Shown: piece by piece, positions 28,015 to 39,691 of the stretch
Position numbering within the stretch: position 1 is the first letter of the stretch
How the letters are laid out: every line of letters starts with the position of its first letter
Assembly (NCBI GenBank): GCA_025450315.1
Contig: JANWHQ010000020.1
Span: 1-40,979, forward strand
Direction of reading: 5' to 3'
DNA length: 40,979 nucleotides
DNA from: Caulobacteraceae bacterium
GTDB lineage: Bacteria > Pseudomonadota > Alphaproteobacteria > Caulobacterales > Caulobacteraceae
Notes under the pieces: generated by a model
Database searches by the model: none
What the model was told of the DNA's origin: nothing
What the model saw: the letters and a program-made list of their open reading frames with translations, nothing else
Program-made: the position numbers and the translations under genes

Positions 28015-28773
28015 CTAACGGCCCACCGCGTGCAGCCGCGGGCCGTGAGCGCGCAGCCAGGTTCTGGCGCGCTTCACGTCGGGGCCCAGCCCCGCCACCA
28101 GCGCCCAGAACCTCGGGCTGTGATCGGCGTGCACCAGGTGCCCGCACTCGTGGGCGGCGACGTAGTCCATCACCTCGTAGGGGGCCAGGATCAGCCGCCA
28201 GGAATAGCGCAGGCTGGCCGCCCGGCCCGGCCTGGACGGCGTGCACGAGCCCCAGCGCGAGCGGGCGTCCATCACCGCGATCCTGGGCGCCGGATGGCCC
28301 AGCACCGAGGCGTAGGCGGCCGTCCGCTCGGCCAGCGCCTTCAGCGCCTCGGCCTTGAGGATGCGCAGGGCCGCCCGGCGGAAGGCCTCGCCCTCGCCGG
28401 AGGCGCGCAGCACCAGCCCGTCCTCTTCGTAAAGGCCCTGCCGGCGGGGGCCCAACGCCGGCTTCAGCCGGCAGGCGCGGCCCAGCACCTGCAGCACCGC
28501 GCCCGGCGCCAGGGGCTCGGCCGGGGGCAGGCGGCGCACCGCCTCGCCGATCCAGGCGGCCCGGGGCGCGGCGAAGGCGGCGGCCTCCTTGAGCCGTCGC
28601 GGCGACGGCGCGGTGGCGACGATCTCGCCGCGGGTGGTGTCGAGCCGCAGGCTGACCCGCGTGGCGCGGCGGTCGACCTTGAGCCGCACCGCGCAACCGG
28701 CCACCTCCAGCACGTCGCCAGCGGCGTAGCGGGGGTCGGGAGCGCTGAAATCGAGGCCCAGGCTTCTGATCAT
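28015..28773 (-). CDS. YgjP/DUF45-type M48-like metallopeptidase
   Basis: A 252-residue predicted zinc metalloprotease. The motif HECGH (His208, Glu209, His212) followed by ADHSPRFW fits the HExxH...H zinc site of the YgjP/DUF45 family. DARSRWGSC is another hallmark. The N-terminal half is a beta-rich region (VSLRLDTTRGEIVATAP). There is no signal peptide, so it is cytoplasmic. It converges on the penicillin-binding protein gene. Substrate unknown. Confidence 0.88.
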   Translation of the reverse strand: MIRSLGLDFSAPDPRYAAGDVLEVAGCAVRLKVDRRATRVSLRLDTTRGEIVATAPSPRRLKEAAAFAAPRAAWIGEAVRRLPPAEPLAPGAVLQVLGRACRLKPALGPRRQGLYEEDGLVLRASGEGEAFRRAALRILKAEALKALAERTAAYASVLGHPAPRIAVMDARSRWGSCTPSRPGRAASLRYSWRLILAPYEVMDYVAAHECGHLVHADHSPRFWALVAGLGPDVKRARTWLRAHGPRLHAVGR

Positions 28774-28890
28774 GACGTCCCGGGCGGAGCCGGAAGCTGC
28801 AGCATCACCTTCAGATAGGCGGATTCGACGGCCGCTGCGAGGCGCCGGGGACGCGGCGCGAGGTCCAGCCCCTCAAGGACAACGCTGGCG

Positions 28891-28925
28891 AACGAAAAGA
28901 GGGGCCGGCTGGCGCCGGCCCCTCT
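28891..28925 (-). terminator. intrinsic terminator of the porin gene
   Basis: AGAGGGGCCGGC (28898-28909) and GCCGGCCCCTCT (28914-28925) form a perfect 12-bp stem with a 4-base loop. Read on the minus strand, the stem is followed by a T-rich tail (TTTCGTT), as expected for a Rho-independent terminator 25 bp after the porin stop. Confidence 0.8.
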
Positions 28926-28949
28926 CGGATCGCTCGTCTCCGACGAGGA

Positions 28950-30680
28950 TCAGAACGGATAGTAGCGGAAGCTGGTGAAGACCATGTCTTCCTTGGCCCT
29001 GGGCGCGAAGCCCGTGGCGTCGGCGAAGGCCTGCTTCTCGGTATGCGAGTACTGCAGACCGACGCGAACCTGTCCGAACGAGCCCTGGTAGATCTTGTCC
29101 CAAATGCCGCCGGTCACCTGCCAGATGTTCTTGGTGACCGCGCTGCAAGAGCCGCCTTCGACGATGCAGCCCGCGTTATTCGAGCCCGGCAGAGTGCCGT
29201 AGCCGAACACCGCCGAGGCCGGCAGCGCCCCATAGGCGAAGGTCTTGTGGCTCTCCGCCTCTTCGCCGCCATAGGCGTAGATGTCGAGCGCGCGGGTGGC
29301 ATGCAGGGTGCCGCCGAGCAGCCACATCGTCTCCGGGATCGCCGCGAGCTTGCCGTTGGCTTCGGCTGTCACGTCCGCCAGCTGAGCCGAGCCGTAACGG
29401 CCGATGCCCGAGCCCGTCAGGACCGACCCCTGCAGGTCGAGGACCTTCGGAATCAGGGTGAACATCACGCTGCCGCCGACGCCACCGCCGGACGTGTGCA
29501 GGCTGTTGTTGCCCGCGGCGAGGCCGAGCAGGGCCGCCTGGTTCGCTCCCGACGGCGCATAGCTCACGCGGGAGAGGTAGGACCGCCATATGCCGAACAC
29601 TTCGGCGTGGAACGCGTGGCCGCCCAGCTTCTGCTCGATGGCTGCCTTGCCGATGAAGTCGGGCAGGTCGTTCAGCGAGTAGTTGGTGCCGTTGAAATAC
29701 TGGCTGGTCGGCGCTTGGGTGGTCGTAAGCGTGACGCCCGAAGCCACCGCGGTGTTGGCGAAGGTGGTCTGGGGGCTGTCGGCGGCGACCGAAAGCCAGA
29801 GGGTCTTGTTGAAGTCCTTGGTCAGGCGGACTTCCGGCTGGCGAGCCCAGGCGAAGCCCGGCACGTACTGGGCTTCGATGGTGGCCGGGGCGACTTCACT
29901 GCGCGGCATGAGCCCATTGCTGGTCAAGGTCGCCAACGACCAGGTGTCGCCAGCCAGCAGGTGCCATCCCGAGGAGGTGTCCAACTGGCCGTACACCACG
30001 CGGGTGCGCGGCTGGTAGGAGTTGGATTCCTTGGAGTTGGCCGTCTGGGCGGCGCCCAAGAAGTCGAACTCGCCGTAGAAGCTGGCCTTGAGATCCGGCG
30101 TCGGCATGCCTTCGACCAACAGCGAGTAGCGGCTCTGACGGGCCGTGCCGCGGAGCTCGCTGGTGTGGCCGGCGCGATCGTTGGCGTAAGGCATGCTCCC
30201 GTAGTTGGAGCCGACGTCCGCCGTCTCGTCGTGCGAGCGGTAGATGCCTTCGGCCGCCAGGAACCCGCCCATCGTGACCGTCACGCCCTTGTAGTAGATC
30301 TTGTCGGTCTTGGGTTTCACCTTGTCGACCGCGGTGGCGACCTGGACCGGGATGGTCTTGATCTCGGAGTCGGCCGCCGCCTGGGCCGACTGGGCCTGGC
30401 TGGCCGCCGCCTGGGCGGTCGCCTGGGCCTGGGCGGCCTGGGCCTGGGTCTGCTGCTGGGCGGAGTTCTGCGCGTCGAGCTTGGCCTCCAGCGCCTGGAC
30501 CTGGGCCTTCAGCTCCTCGACTTCGGTAGCGAGGCCGGCGGTTTCGCCACGGGCGGCTTCGGCGACGCGCGCCGCGTGATGATGGTGCTTGTGCTCGGCC
30601 GCGTTCGCCTGACCGGTGAACGACATCGCCCAAACGACGCCAAGCGCCGCGCTGCAGAGCAGCGACGGTTTGGTCCTCAT
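28950..30680 (-). CDS. porin with N-terminal coiled coil
   Basis: A 576-residue outer-membrane protein. The signal peptide ends near ANA (residue 27); then a His-rich segment (AEHKHHHHAARV) and a coiled coil (LATEVEELKAQVQALEAKL) followed by a long Ala/Gln-rich helix (QQTQAQAAQAQATAQAAASQ). The rest is beta-barrel, starting with YYKGVTVTMGGFLAAEGIY and closing with the terminal Phe (TSFRYYPF) required by the barrel-assembly machinery. The coiled coil probably trimerises the protein in the periplasm. GAGGA precedes the ATG at 30680. It is divergent from the two-component genes, which may control it. Substrate unknown; the His cluster hints at metal but is not proof. Confidence 0.85.
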   Translation of the reverse strand: MRTKPSLLCSAALGVVWAMSFTGQANAAEHKHHHHAARVAEAARGETAGLATEVEELKAQVQALEAKLDAQNSAQQQTQAQAAQAQATAQAAASQAQSAQAAADSEIKTIPVQVATAVDKVKPKTDKIYYKGVTVTMGGFLAAEGIYRSHDETADVGSNYGSMPYANDRAGHTSELRGTARQSRYSLLVEGMPTPDLKASFYGEFDFLGAAQTANSKESNSYQPRTRVVYGQLDTSSGWHLLAGDTWSLATLTSNGLMPRSEVAPATIEAQYVPGFAWARQPEVRLTKDFNKTLWLSVAADSPQTTFANTAVASGVTLTTTQAPTSQYFNGTNYSLNDLPDFIGKAAIEQKLGGHAFHAEVFGIWRSYLSRVSYAPSGANQAALLGLAAGNNSLHTSGGGVGGSVMFTLIPKVLDLQGSVLTGSGIGRYGSAQLADVTAEANGKLAAIPETMWLLGGTLHATRALDIYAYGGEEAESHKTFAYGALPASAVFGYGTLPGSNNAGCIVEGGSCSAVTKNIWQVTGGIWDKIYQGSFGQVRVGLQYSHTEKQAFADATGFAPRAKEDMVFTSFRYYPF

Positions 30681-30742
30681 GGCATTATCCTCGGTTATCC
30701 CCTCGCCGCCCCGCGCGGCCGATGTGGCCCGGGTAGCTTGGC

Positions 30743-30824
30743 TGTGTGACGGGTCGGCGCCAGCGGCGTGAACTTTATGTAACAGCCCGGCTCAAGGGTC
30801 TTCCGGCGCCGACTTGCCCGGAAG
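30743..30824. promoter_or_regulatory. shared porin / regulator control region with repeats
   Basis: Between the divergent porin and response-regulator genes (30681-30875) lie three similar half-sites, GTGAC (30746-30750), GTGAAC (30768-30773) and GTAAC (30779-30783). They lie roughly 22 and 11 bp apart, a spacing typical of OmpR/PhoB-family direct-repeat operators. Next to them is a perfect inverted repeat CTTCCGG (30800-30806) / CCGGAAG (30818-30824). One or both could bind a regulator encoded next door. No reliable -35/-10 pair was found for either direction. Confidence 0.3.
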
Positions 30825-30875
30825 GTGTGGCGGGGATACCCCATCCGAACGGCAGCCTGCGGAAGTTTCATCGCC

Positions 30876-31556
30876 ATGGCGAGAATCCTGGCCATCGAGG
30901 ACGACGAGACCACCTCCCGCGAAATCGTGGCTGAGCTGAGCCGCCATGGCTTCGAGGTCGAGGCGGTCGCCGACGGGCGCGAGGGGCTGGTGCGGGCGGT
31001 GACCGGGACCTTCGACGCCATCACCCTGGACCGCATCCTGCCGGGTCTGGACGGGCTGTCGCTGGTGACGGTGATGCGCAACGCCGGGGTGCAGACCCCG
31101 GTCCTGATGATCAGCGCCCTCAGCGACGTGGACGAGCGGATCCGGGGCCTCAGGGCCGGCGGCGACGACTATCTGACCAAGCCCTTCTCGCCGGAGGAGA
31201 TGACCGCCCGGCTGGAGGTTCTGCTGCGCCGGCGCGAGCAGGCGCCGCGCGAGACGGTGCTGCAGGCGGACGACCTGGTCCTGGACCTGGTGACCCGCCA
31301 GGTGCGCCGCGGCGGCGGCGAACTCAGGCTCTCGCCCACGGAGTTCAGGCTGCTCGAGTTCATGATGCGCAACCGCGACCAGATCCTGACCCGCACCATG
31401 ATCTTCGAGGCGGTGTGGGGTTACTACTTCGACCCCGGCACCAACACCATCGACGTGCACATCGGCCAGCTCAGGCGCAAGATCGAGCGGCCGGGCGCCA
31501 GGGCCCTGATCGAGACGGTTCGCGGCTCGGGATACCGGTTCCGTGCGGATCCGTGA
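30876..31556 (+). CDS. OmpR/PhoB-family response regulator
   Basis: A 226-residue regulator with a complete receiver: acidic pocket Glu8-Asp9-Asp10, phosphoacceptor Asp52 (ITLDRILPGLDG), Ser80 and Lys102 (YLTKPFSPEEM). The C-terminal winged helix (about 130-225) has LSPTEFRLLEFMMRNRDQIL and NTIDVHIGQLRRKIE. It should be phosphorylated by the kinase encoded just downstream, whose gene overlaps by 14 bases. ATG 30876 is preferred over an upstream extension because receivers start this way. It may act on the divergent porin and the efflux genes. Confidence 0.93.
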   Translation: MARILAIEDDETTSREIVAELSRHGFEVEAVADGREGLVRAVTGTFDAITLDRILPGLDGLSLVTVMRNAGVQTPVLMISALSDVDERIRGLRAGGDDYLTKPFSPEEMTARLEVLLRRREQAPRETVLQADDLVLDLVTRQVRRGGGELRLSPTEFRLLEFMMRNRDQILTRTMIFEAVWGYYFDPGTNTIDVHIGQLRRKIERPGARALIETVRGSGYRFRADP

Positions 31557-32919
31557 CCTCTGGACCATCAGCCGCTTCCGGCTGACCCTGCTCTATGGCG
31601 CCATCTTCGCCGCCGGCGTGGTGCTGCTGGTGGGCCTGATCTACTGGCAGACCGCGGGATACATGGGCCGCCAGATGGACCAGGTGATCCGCGTCGAGGC
31701 CGGGGCGCTCACGGCGGTCAGGGCCGAGGCGCTGCCTCGCCGGGTGCGCCAGGAGATCGAGCGCGACGCCCGCCACATCAACCTGTTCGGCCTGTTTTCG
31801 GCCGACGGGATCTGGATCGTCGGCAACGTCCGCTCCCTGCCGCACGACCTCAAGATCGACGGCGTTCCGCACGAGCTGAGGGCCACCGACGGCTATCCCT
31901 CCGGCGCCCACGCCCTGGCCCATCGCCTGCCCTGGGGGGAGATTCTGGTGGTCGGCCGCGACGCCACCCAGCTGGGCGAGATCCGCCGCATCATCCTGCA
32001 CGCCCTGCTGTGGAGCGGGGCGTTGATCGTGGGGCTCGGGTTGCTGCTTGGCGCGGGCCTGAGCCTGCGGCCGTTGCAGCACGTGACCGCGATCCGCGAC
32101 GCCAGTCAGAAGGTCATGCGGGGCGACCTCGCCGCGCGCCTGCCAGCGGCGCCCGCCGGCGACGAGCTCGACCTGCTGGCCCGGGTGGTCAACTCCATGC
32201 TCGACGAGATTCAGCGGCTGGTGGGAGAGGTGAAGAGCGCCTCCGACAGCCTGGCGCACGATCTGCGCACGCCGCTGACCCGGGTCAGGGCGCTGCTGCA
32301 CGGCGCGGCCCAGGCCGGAGCGCCCGAGCCCCAGCGGGCATTGCTGGAACAGGCCATCCAGGAGACCGACGTGCTGCTCGGGCGCTTCCGCGCGCTGCTG
32401 CGGGTGTCGGAGATCGAGAGCCGCGAGCGCATGGCGGGCTTCCGCCCGGTCGAGCTGGGCAGGATCCTGCGCCAGATCGAGGAGCTCTATGGCCCGGTCG
32501 CGGCCGAGCGGGGCCTGGATTTCCATATGGTGCGCGGGGCCAAGGCCGTGGTGCTGGCCGACGCCGAACTGTTGTTCGAGGCGCTGAGCAACCTGGTCGA
32601 CAACGCCATGAAGTTCACCCCGCCGGGCGGCCGGGTGGACGTGGGCCTGGGCCGCACCAACCAGGGGGCGCGGATCGAGATCGTCGACAATGGGCCCGGC
32701 GTGCCGGCCGGCGAACGCTCGGCCGTGCTGCAGCGGTTCTACCGCGGCGCCCGCAACCAGGCCGAGCCGGGCTCGGGCATCGGGCTCAGCATCGTCGCCG
32801 CCATCGTGGGCCTGCACGGCTTCACCCTGGACCTGGAAGACGCCCATCCGGGCCTGAAGGTCTCGCTCAACTGCTGGAGCCAGTGGTCCGCCGGTCAGGA
32901 TCGCGTCGACCTCGTCTGA
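31543..32919 (+). CDS. sensor histidine kinase
   Basis: A 458-residue membrane kinase. TM1 is about residues 13-35, followed by a periplasmic domain of about 115 residues, then TM2 about 150-173. A HAMP linker leads to the phospho-acceptor His239 in SLAHDLRTPLT. The ATP-binding domain shows the N box (LSNLVDNAMKFT), G1 (DNGPGVP) and G2 (GSGIGLSIV). It starts with GTG at 31543 inside the regulator gene, so the two are translationally coupled. The ligand is unknown. Confidence 0.92.
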   Translation: MRIRDLWTISRFRLTLLYGAIFAAGVVLLVGLIYWQTAGYMGRQMDQVIRVEAGALTAVRAEALPRRVRQEIERDARHINLFGLFSADGIWIVGNVRSLPHDLKIDGVPHELRATDGYPSGAHALAHRLPWGEILVVGRDATQLGEIRRIILHALLWSGALIVGLGLLLGAGLSLRPLQHVTAIRDASQKVMRGDLAARLPAAPAGDELDLLARVVNSMLDEIQRLVGEVKSASDSLAHDLRTPLTRVRALLHGAAQAGAPEPQRALLEQAIQETDVLLGRFRALLRVSEIESRERMAGFRPVELGRILRQIEELYGPVAAERGLDFHMVRGAKAVVLADAELLFEALSNLVDNAMKFTPPGGRVDVGLGRTNQGARIEIVDNGPGVPAGERSAVLQRFYRGARNQAEPGSGIGLSIVAAIVGLHGFTLDLEDAHPGLKVSLNCWSQWSAGQDRVDLV

Positions 32920-32967
32920 CGCGCGATCCGTCTTGACGGGGCGCGCCTTGCGGACGACGGGAGCGTC

Positions 32968-33660
32968 ATGCGGCTCCTCTACTGCCCCGAGTCCTCGCCC
33001 GACGGGCGGCTGGTGCGCGCCCTGGCCGAGCTGCACCGGGTGGAAACGGCGCGCGGTCTGGACGACGGCGCGGCCCTGGCCCCGATCGTGGGCGCCGACG
33101 CGGTGATCTGCGACCTGGATCGGGCATCGTCCGAAGTCGTCGAGCGCTTTCGCCAGGCCGCCTCGCAGGCCTGGCTGGTGGCGATGCTGCCCTCCAGCCG
33201 GGAGCAGGCGCGCCTCGGCATGCTGAAGGCCGGCGCCGACGCGGTTTTCTGCCGTCCCTATGTGTTCAGGGAGCTCAGCGCGCGGCTCGACGTCTTCGCC
33301 CGGCGAACCCTGCGCAGGCCCACAGCGCTGGGGGAGCCGTTCAGCCTCGAGCCCGCCGACCGGGCGGTGCGCATCGCCGGCGAGCGGGTGCGCCTGTCCC
33401 AGCGCGAATTCGACCTCTTGGCCCTCTTGGCGGCCCGCGCCGGACGGGTCGCGGCGGTCGAAGACATCCTCCAGGAGGTCTGGGGCGATGAGGGGGGCGC
33501 GCGCGCCGAACTGGTTCACACGTACGTCGCACGGCTGAGAGACAAGCTCGAGCGCGGCCGCCCTTGGCGCCTGCTGCATGGAGCCAGGGGGCATGGCTAC
33601 CGCTTCGCCGTCGAGAGGGCCCCGCAGGCCGATTCGACGGACGGTGAATCCGGATCATGA
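32968..33660 (+). CDS. second OmpR-family regulator with degenerate receiver
   Basis: A 230-residue protein with a receiver-like N-terminus and a C-terminal winged helix (VRLSQREFDLLALLAARAG, then LVHTYVARLRDKLERG and HGYRF). The receiver is atypical. The acidic pair is reduced (LLYCPESSPDG), an Asp is kept at the expected site (VICDLDRAS, Asp49 or Asp51), the Thr/Ser position reads LPSS, and the invariant Lys is Arg96 (FCRPYVF). It may therefore act without phosphorylation, or respond to another signal. It follows the kinase by 48 bp, in the same direction, before the RND pump. Confidence 0.85.
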   Translation: MRLLYCPESSPDGRLVRALAELHRVETARGLDDGAALAPIVGADAVICDLDRASSEVVERFRQAASQAWLVAMLPSSREQARLGMLKAGADAVFCRPYVFRELSARLDVFARRTLRRPTALGEPFSLEPADRAVRIAGERVRLSQREFDLLALLAARAGRVAAVEDILQEVWGDEGGARAELVHTYVARLRDKLERGRPWRLLHGARGHGYRFAVERAPQADSTDGESGS

Positions 33661-33792
33661 AGACATCTTCATCGGGGCGACGAGCCGCCCTTTAGGCGGC
33701 GCATGCCATTTGCGCGCCATCGCAGCATCAAGCTTGGCCACTCTTGGGCGGGAGAGGTCGCGGCCCCTGCGCTTGTCTGGTCGAGGACCTCG

Positions 33793-36985
<3,193 letters not shown>

Positions 36986-36996
<11 letters not shown>

Positions 36997-38167
36997 TCCC
37001 GAAGCCCTGCACCATAAGCCCCAGCGCTGGCTGAAGCCGGCGGCCCTGGTCGGCGTCGGCGTCGCCACCTTGATCGTCGCCGTCGGCGCCTTCAGCCGGG
37101 TGACCGCCAACCAGGACCTGAAAGCCTGGACGGCTCAGGAGAGCATCCCCACGGTGGATGTCATCCGGCCCTCCACCGAGAGCGCCGCCCAGAACTTCGT
37201 CCTGCCCGGCCAGATCCAGGCCAACTACGACGCGGTGATCCACGCCCGCGTCCCGGGCTACCTGAAGAAGTGGTACGTCGACATCGGCGCGCGGGTGAAG
37301 GCCGGCCAGCTCCTGGCCGAGATCGACACGCCCGAGCTCGATCAGCAGCTGGCCCAGGCCCGCGCCGACCTGACCACGGCCGAGGCCAATCAGAAGCTCT
37401 CGGCCCTGACCTCCAGCCGCTGGTCGAACCTCTTGAAGCAGGACGCGGTCTCGCACCAGGAAGCCGACGAGAAGGCCGGCGACCTGCAGGCCAAGACGGC
37501 CCTGGTCCAGGCGGCCAAGGCCAACGTCGACCGGCTGATGGCGCTGGAATCGTTCAAGCGCATCGTCGCCCCCTTCGACGGGGTGGTCACCGCCCGCAAC
37601 ACCGACATCGGCGCCCTGATCAACGTCGCCGCCGCCAACGATCCGGGCCTGTTCACCGTGGCGGACGTCCATCGCCTGCGCATCTACGTGAACGTGCCGC
37701 AGGACGACTCCGCGGCGATCTCCCCGGGCTCGCCCGCGGCTTTCACCGTGCCGGAGTATCCCGGACGCACCTTCCAGGCCAAGCTGGTCAGCAGCTCCGA
37801 CGCCGTCGGCGCCCAGTCCGGCGCCGTCCTGGTCGAGCTGCAGACCGACAACGCCGACGGGCTGCTGAAACCGGGGGACTACGCCCAGGTCCAGTTCCCC
37901 GTCCCGCCCGCCAGCGGCATTGTCGAGGTGCCGGCCAGCGCGGTGATGTTCCGCCACAAGGGCATGGCCGTGGCCGTGGTCGGCCCCGACAGCCACGTCG
38001 GCATCAAGTACGTCACCGTCCAGCGCGATCTTGGGACCACCGTCGAGCTCGCCGGCGGCCTGGGGCCCAACGACCGCGTGGTGGACAATCCGCCCGACTC
38101 GATCACCCAGGGCCAGCTTGTCCGCGTGTCGGGTGCGTCCTCGGCCGCCGCAGACCGTGAGGGCTGA
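36986..38167 (+). CDS. RND efflux periplasmic adaptor (HlyD family)
   Basis: A 393-residue membrane-fusion protein that links the pump to its outer-membrane channel. One N-terminal helix (about 17-39) anchors it; the lipoyl half-motifs ([20 protein letters not shown] near 75, [14 protein letters not shown] near 190) flank a helical hairpin. The beta-barrel and membrane-proximal domains follow ([30 protein letters not shown]). GGAGAAG precedes the ATG at 36986. It overlaps the permease stop and is followed 4 bp later by the outer-membrane gene, so the three are one unit. Confidence 0.93.
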
Positions 38168-38171
38168 CGCC

Positions 38172-39632
38172 GTGAGAACTCGTCTCGCCGCCGGCGCGGC
38201 CTTCGCAGCCCTGGCGCTGACCGGCTGCTCGCTGGCGCCGCCCTATCAGGCCCCAATCGTGCCGGTCCCCGCCGGCTACAAGGAACACGGCCCTTGGACC
38301 TCGGCCAATCCGGCCGACCGGCTGCAGCGCGGCGACTGGTGGACGCTCTATGGCGACGCCGAGCTCGACGGGCTGGAGGTCAGACTCGCCGCCGGCAATC
38401 CGACCCTGGCCGAGGCAGTCGCCCGCTACGACGAGGCCCGCGCCTTCGTGGCCGAGGCCTCCTCCAGCCTGTTTCCCCACGTCGGAACCAGTGGCGGCAT
38501 AAGCCGCAACCGCCAGTCCGACAACCGGCCCCTGCGGGGTTCCAACCAGCCCAACGAATACAGCGCCGACTCGCTGGGCGGGGCGTTCGACTACGAAGTC
38601 GATCTCTGGGGCCGCGTGCGTAATTCCATCGCCTCGGCCAAGGCGGAGGCCCAGGCCAGCCAGGCGGACATGGAATCGGTGCGCCTGAGCCTCGAAGCCG
38701 AACTGGCGGACGACTATATCGCCATGCGGGGGCTGGACGACGAGGCCAGCATCCTGGCCAGGGCCGCCGGCGCCTATGACAAGGCTTTGACCCTCACCCA
38801 GGCGCGCTATGACGGCGGCATCGCCTCCAGCCTCGACGTCGGCCGGGCCAAGACCCAGCTGGAGAGCGCCCGCGCCCAGCTGGCCACGGTCGGCGCCGAC
38901 CGCGCCCTTTACGAACACGCCATCGCCAGCCTGACCGGCGAGCCGGCCACCAGCCTCTCCATCGCGCCCAGCGACGCCGGCCTGGCCCTGCCGAAGGTCC
39001 CCTCCGGCCTGCCGTCGACCCTGCTGGAGCGCCGCCCCGACGTCGCCGCCGCGGAGCGCCGCGCCGCCGCGGCCAACGCCCGCATCGGAGTGGCGCGCGC
39101 GGCCTTCTATCCGTCGCTGGACCTGGCCGCCCTCGGCGGCTTCCAGAACACCGCCCTTCCCGGGCTGTTGTCGGTCGGCAACACCTACTGGACCCTGGGC
39201 CCCCAGATGGCCCTGACCCTGTTCGACGGCGGCCGGCGCCATGCGATCGCCGCGGCGGCCCAGGCCGAGTTCGACCAGGCCAGCGCCGAGTACCGCGCCC
39301 GCGTGCTCAAGGCCTTCCAGCAGGTTGAGGACAACCTCGCGCTCTTGAACCGGCTGGCCACGGCGGCCGACGACCAGGCCCAGGCGGTGGATGCGGCGGC
39401 CAGGACCGAGCAGCTGGCGCTCACCCGCTACCGCCAGGGCGCGGTCAACTATCTGGAGGTGGTCACCGCCCAGACCGCGGCGCTGGAGGCCCGCCGGGCG
39501 GCCGAGGCGCTGCAGACCCGGCGGCTCGAGGCCAGTGTCGGCCTGATCCGCGCGCTCGGCGGCGGCTGGAGCGAAAAGGCGGACGAGCAGTTCGCCAAGC
39601 TGACGCCGACGGCCGCGCCGAAAGGGAGCTGA
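38172..39632 (+). CDS. NodT-family outer-membrane efflux lipoprotein
   Basis: A 486-residue TolC-like channel of the NodT family. It has a lipoprotein signal with lipobox LTGC ([15 protein letters not shown]), so it should be acylated at that Cys. Family landmarks are [45 protein letters not shown] and [16 protein letters not shown], with two repeated helical hairpins forming the tunnel. It starts with GTG at 38172, four bases after the adaptor stop; an ATG farther upstream in frame would overlap the adaptor by about 140 bp and is rejected. It completes the tripartite pump. Confidence 0.93.
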   Translation: MRTRLAAGAAFAALALTGCSLAPPYQAPIVPVPAGYKEHGPWTSANPADRLQRGDWWTLYGDAELDGLEVRLAAGNPTLAEAVARYDEARAFVAEASSSLFPHVGTSGGISRNRQSDNRPLRGSNQPNEYSADSLGGAFDYEVDLWGRVRNSIASAKAEAQASQADMESVRLSLEAELADDYIAMRGLDDEASILARAAGAYDKALTLTQARYDGGIASSLDVGRAKTQLESARAQLATVGADRALYEHAIASLTGEPATSLSIAPSDAGLALPKVPSGLPSTLLERRPDVAAAERRAAAANARIGVARAAFYPSLDLAALGGFQNTALPGLLSVGNTYWTLGPQMALTLFDGGRRHAIAAAAQAEFDQASAEYRARVLKAFQQVEDNLALLNRLATAADDQAQAVDAAARTEQLALTRYRQGAVNYLEVVTAQTAALEARRAAEALQTRRLEASVGLIRALGGGWSEKADEQFAKLTPTAAPKGS

Positions 39633-39655
39633 CGCCGCAGCCGGACAGGCGGCGT
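39632..39655 (+). terminator. weak hairpin after the efflux operon
   Basis: ACGCCGC (39632-39638) and GCGGCGT (39649-39655) form a perfect 7-bp stem directly at the end of the outer-membrane gene. Only a short pyrimidine-rich stretch follows, so termination may be weak, and read-through into lepA is possible. Confidence 0.35.
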
Positions 39656-39691
39656 TCCGTCCTCGGGCGAATGTGCTAGACACCCCCGCCC

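Noticed and set aside
30768..30784. PhoB (Pho) box on the minus strand before the porin gene
   Set aside because: The sequence resembles the consensus, but the spacing between halves is shorter than the required 11 bp, so no phosphate control is claimed.
33684..33700. GCCGCC/GGCGGC hairpin before the RND gene as a terminator
   Set aside because: It is a short stem with no T-tract and could equally be an attenuating or incidental structure.
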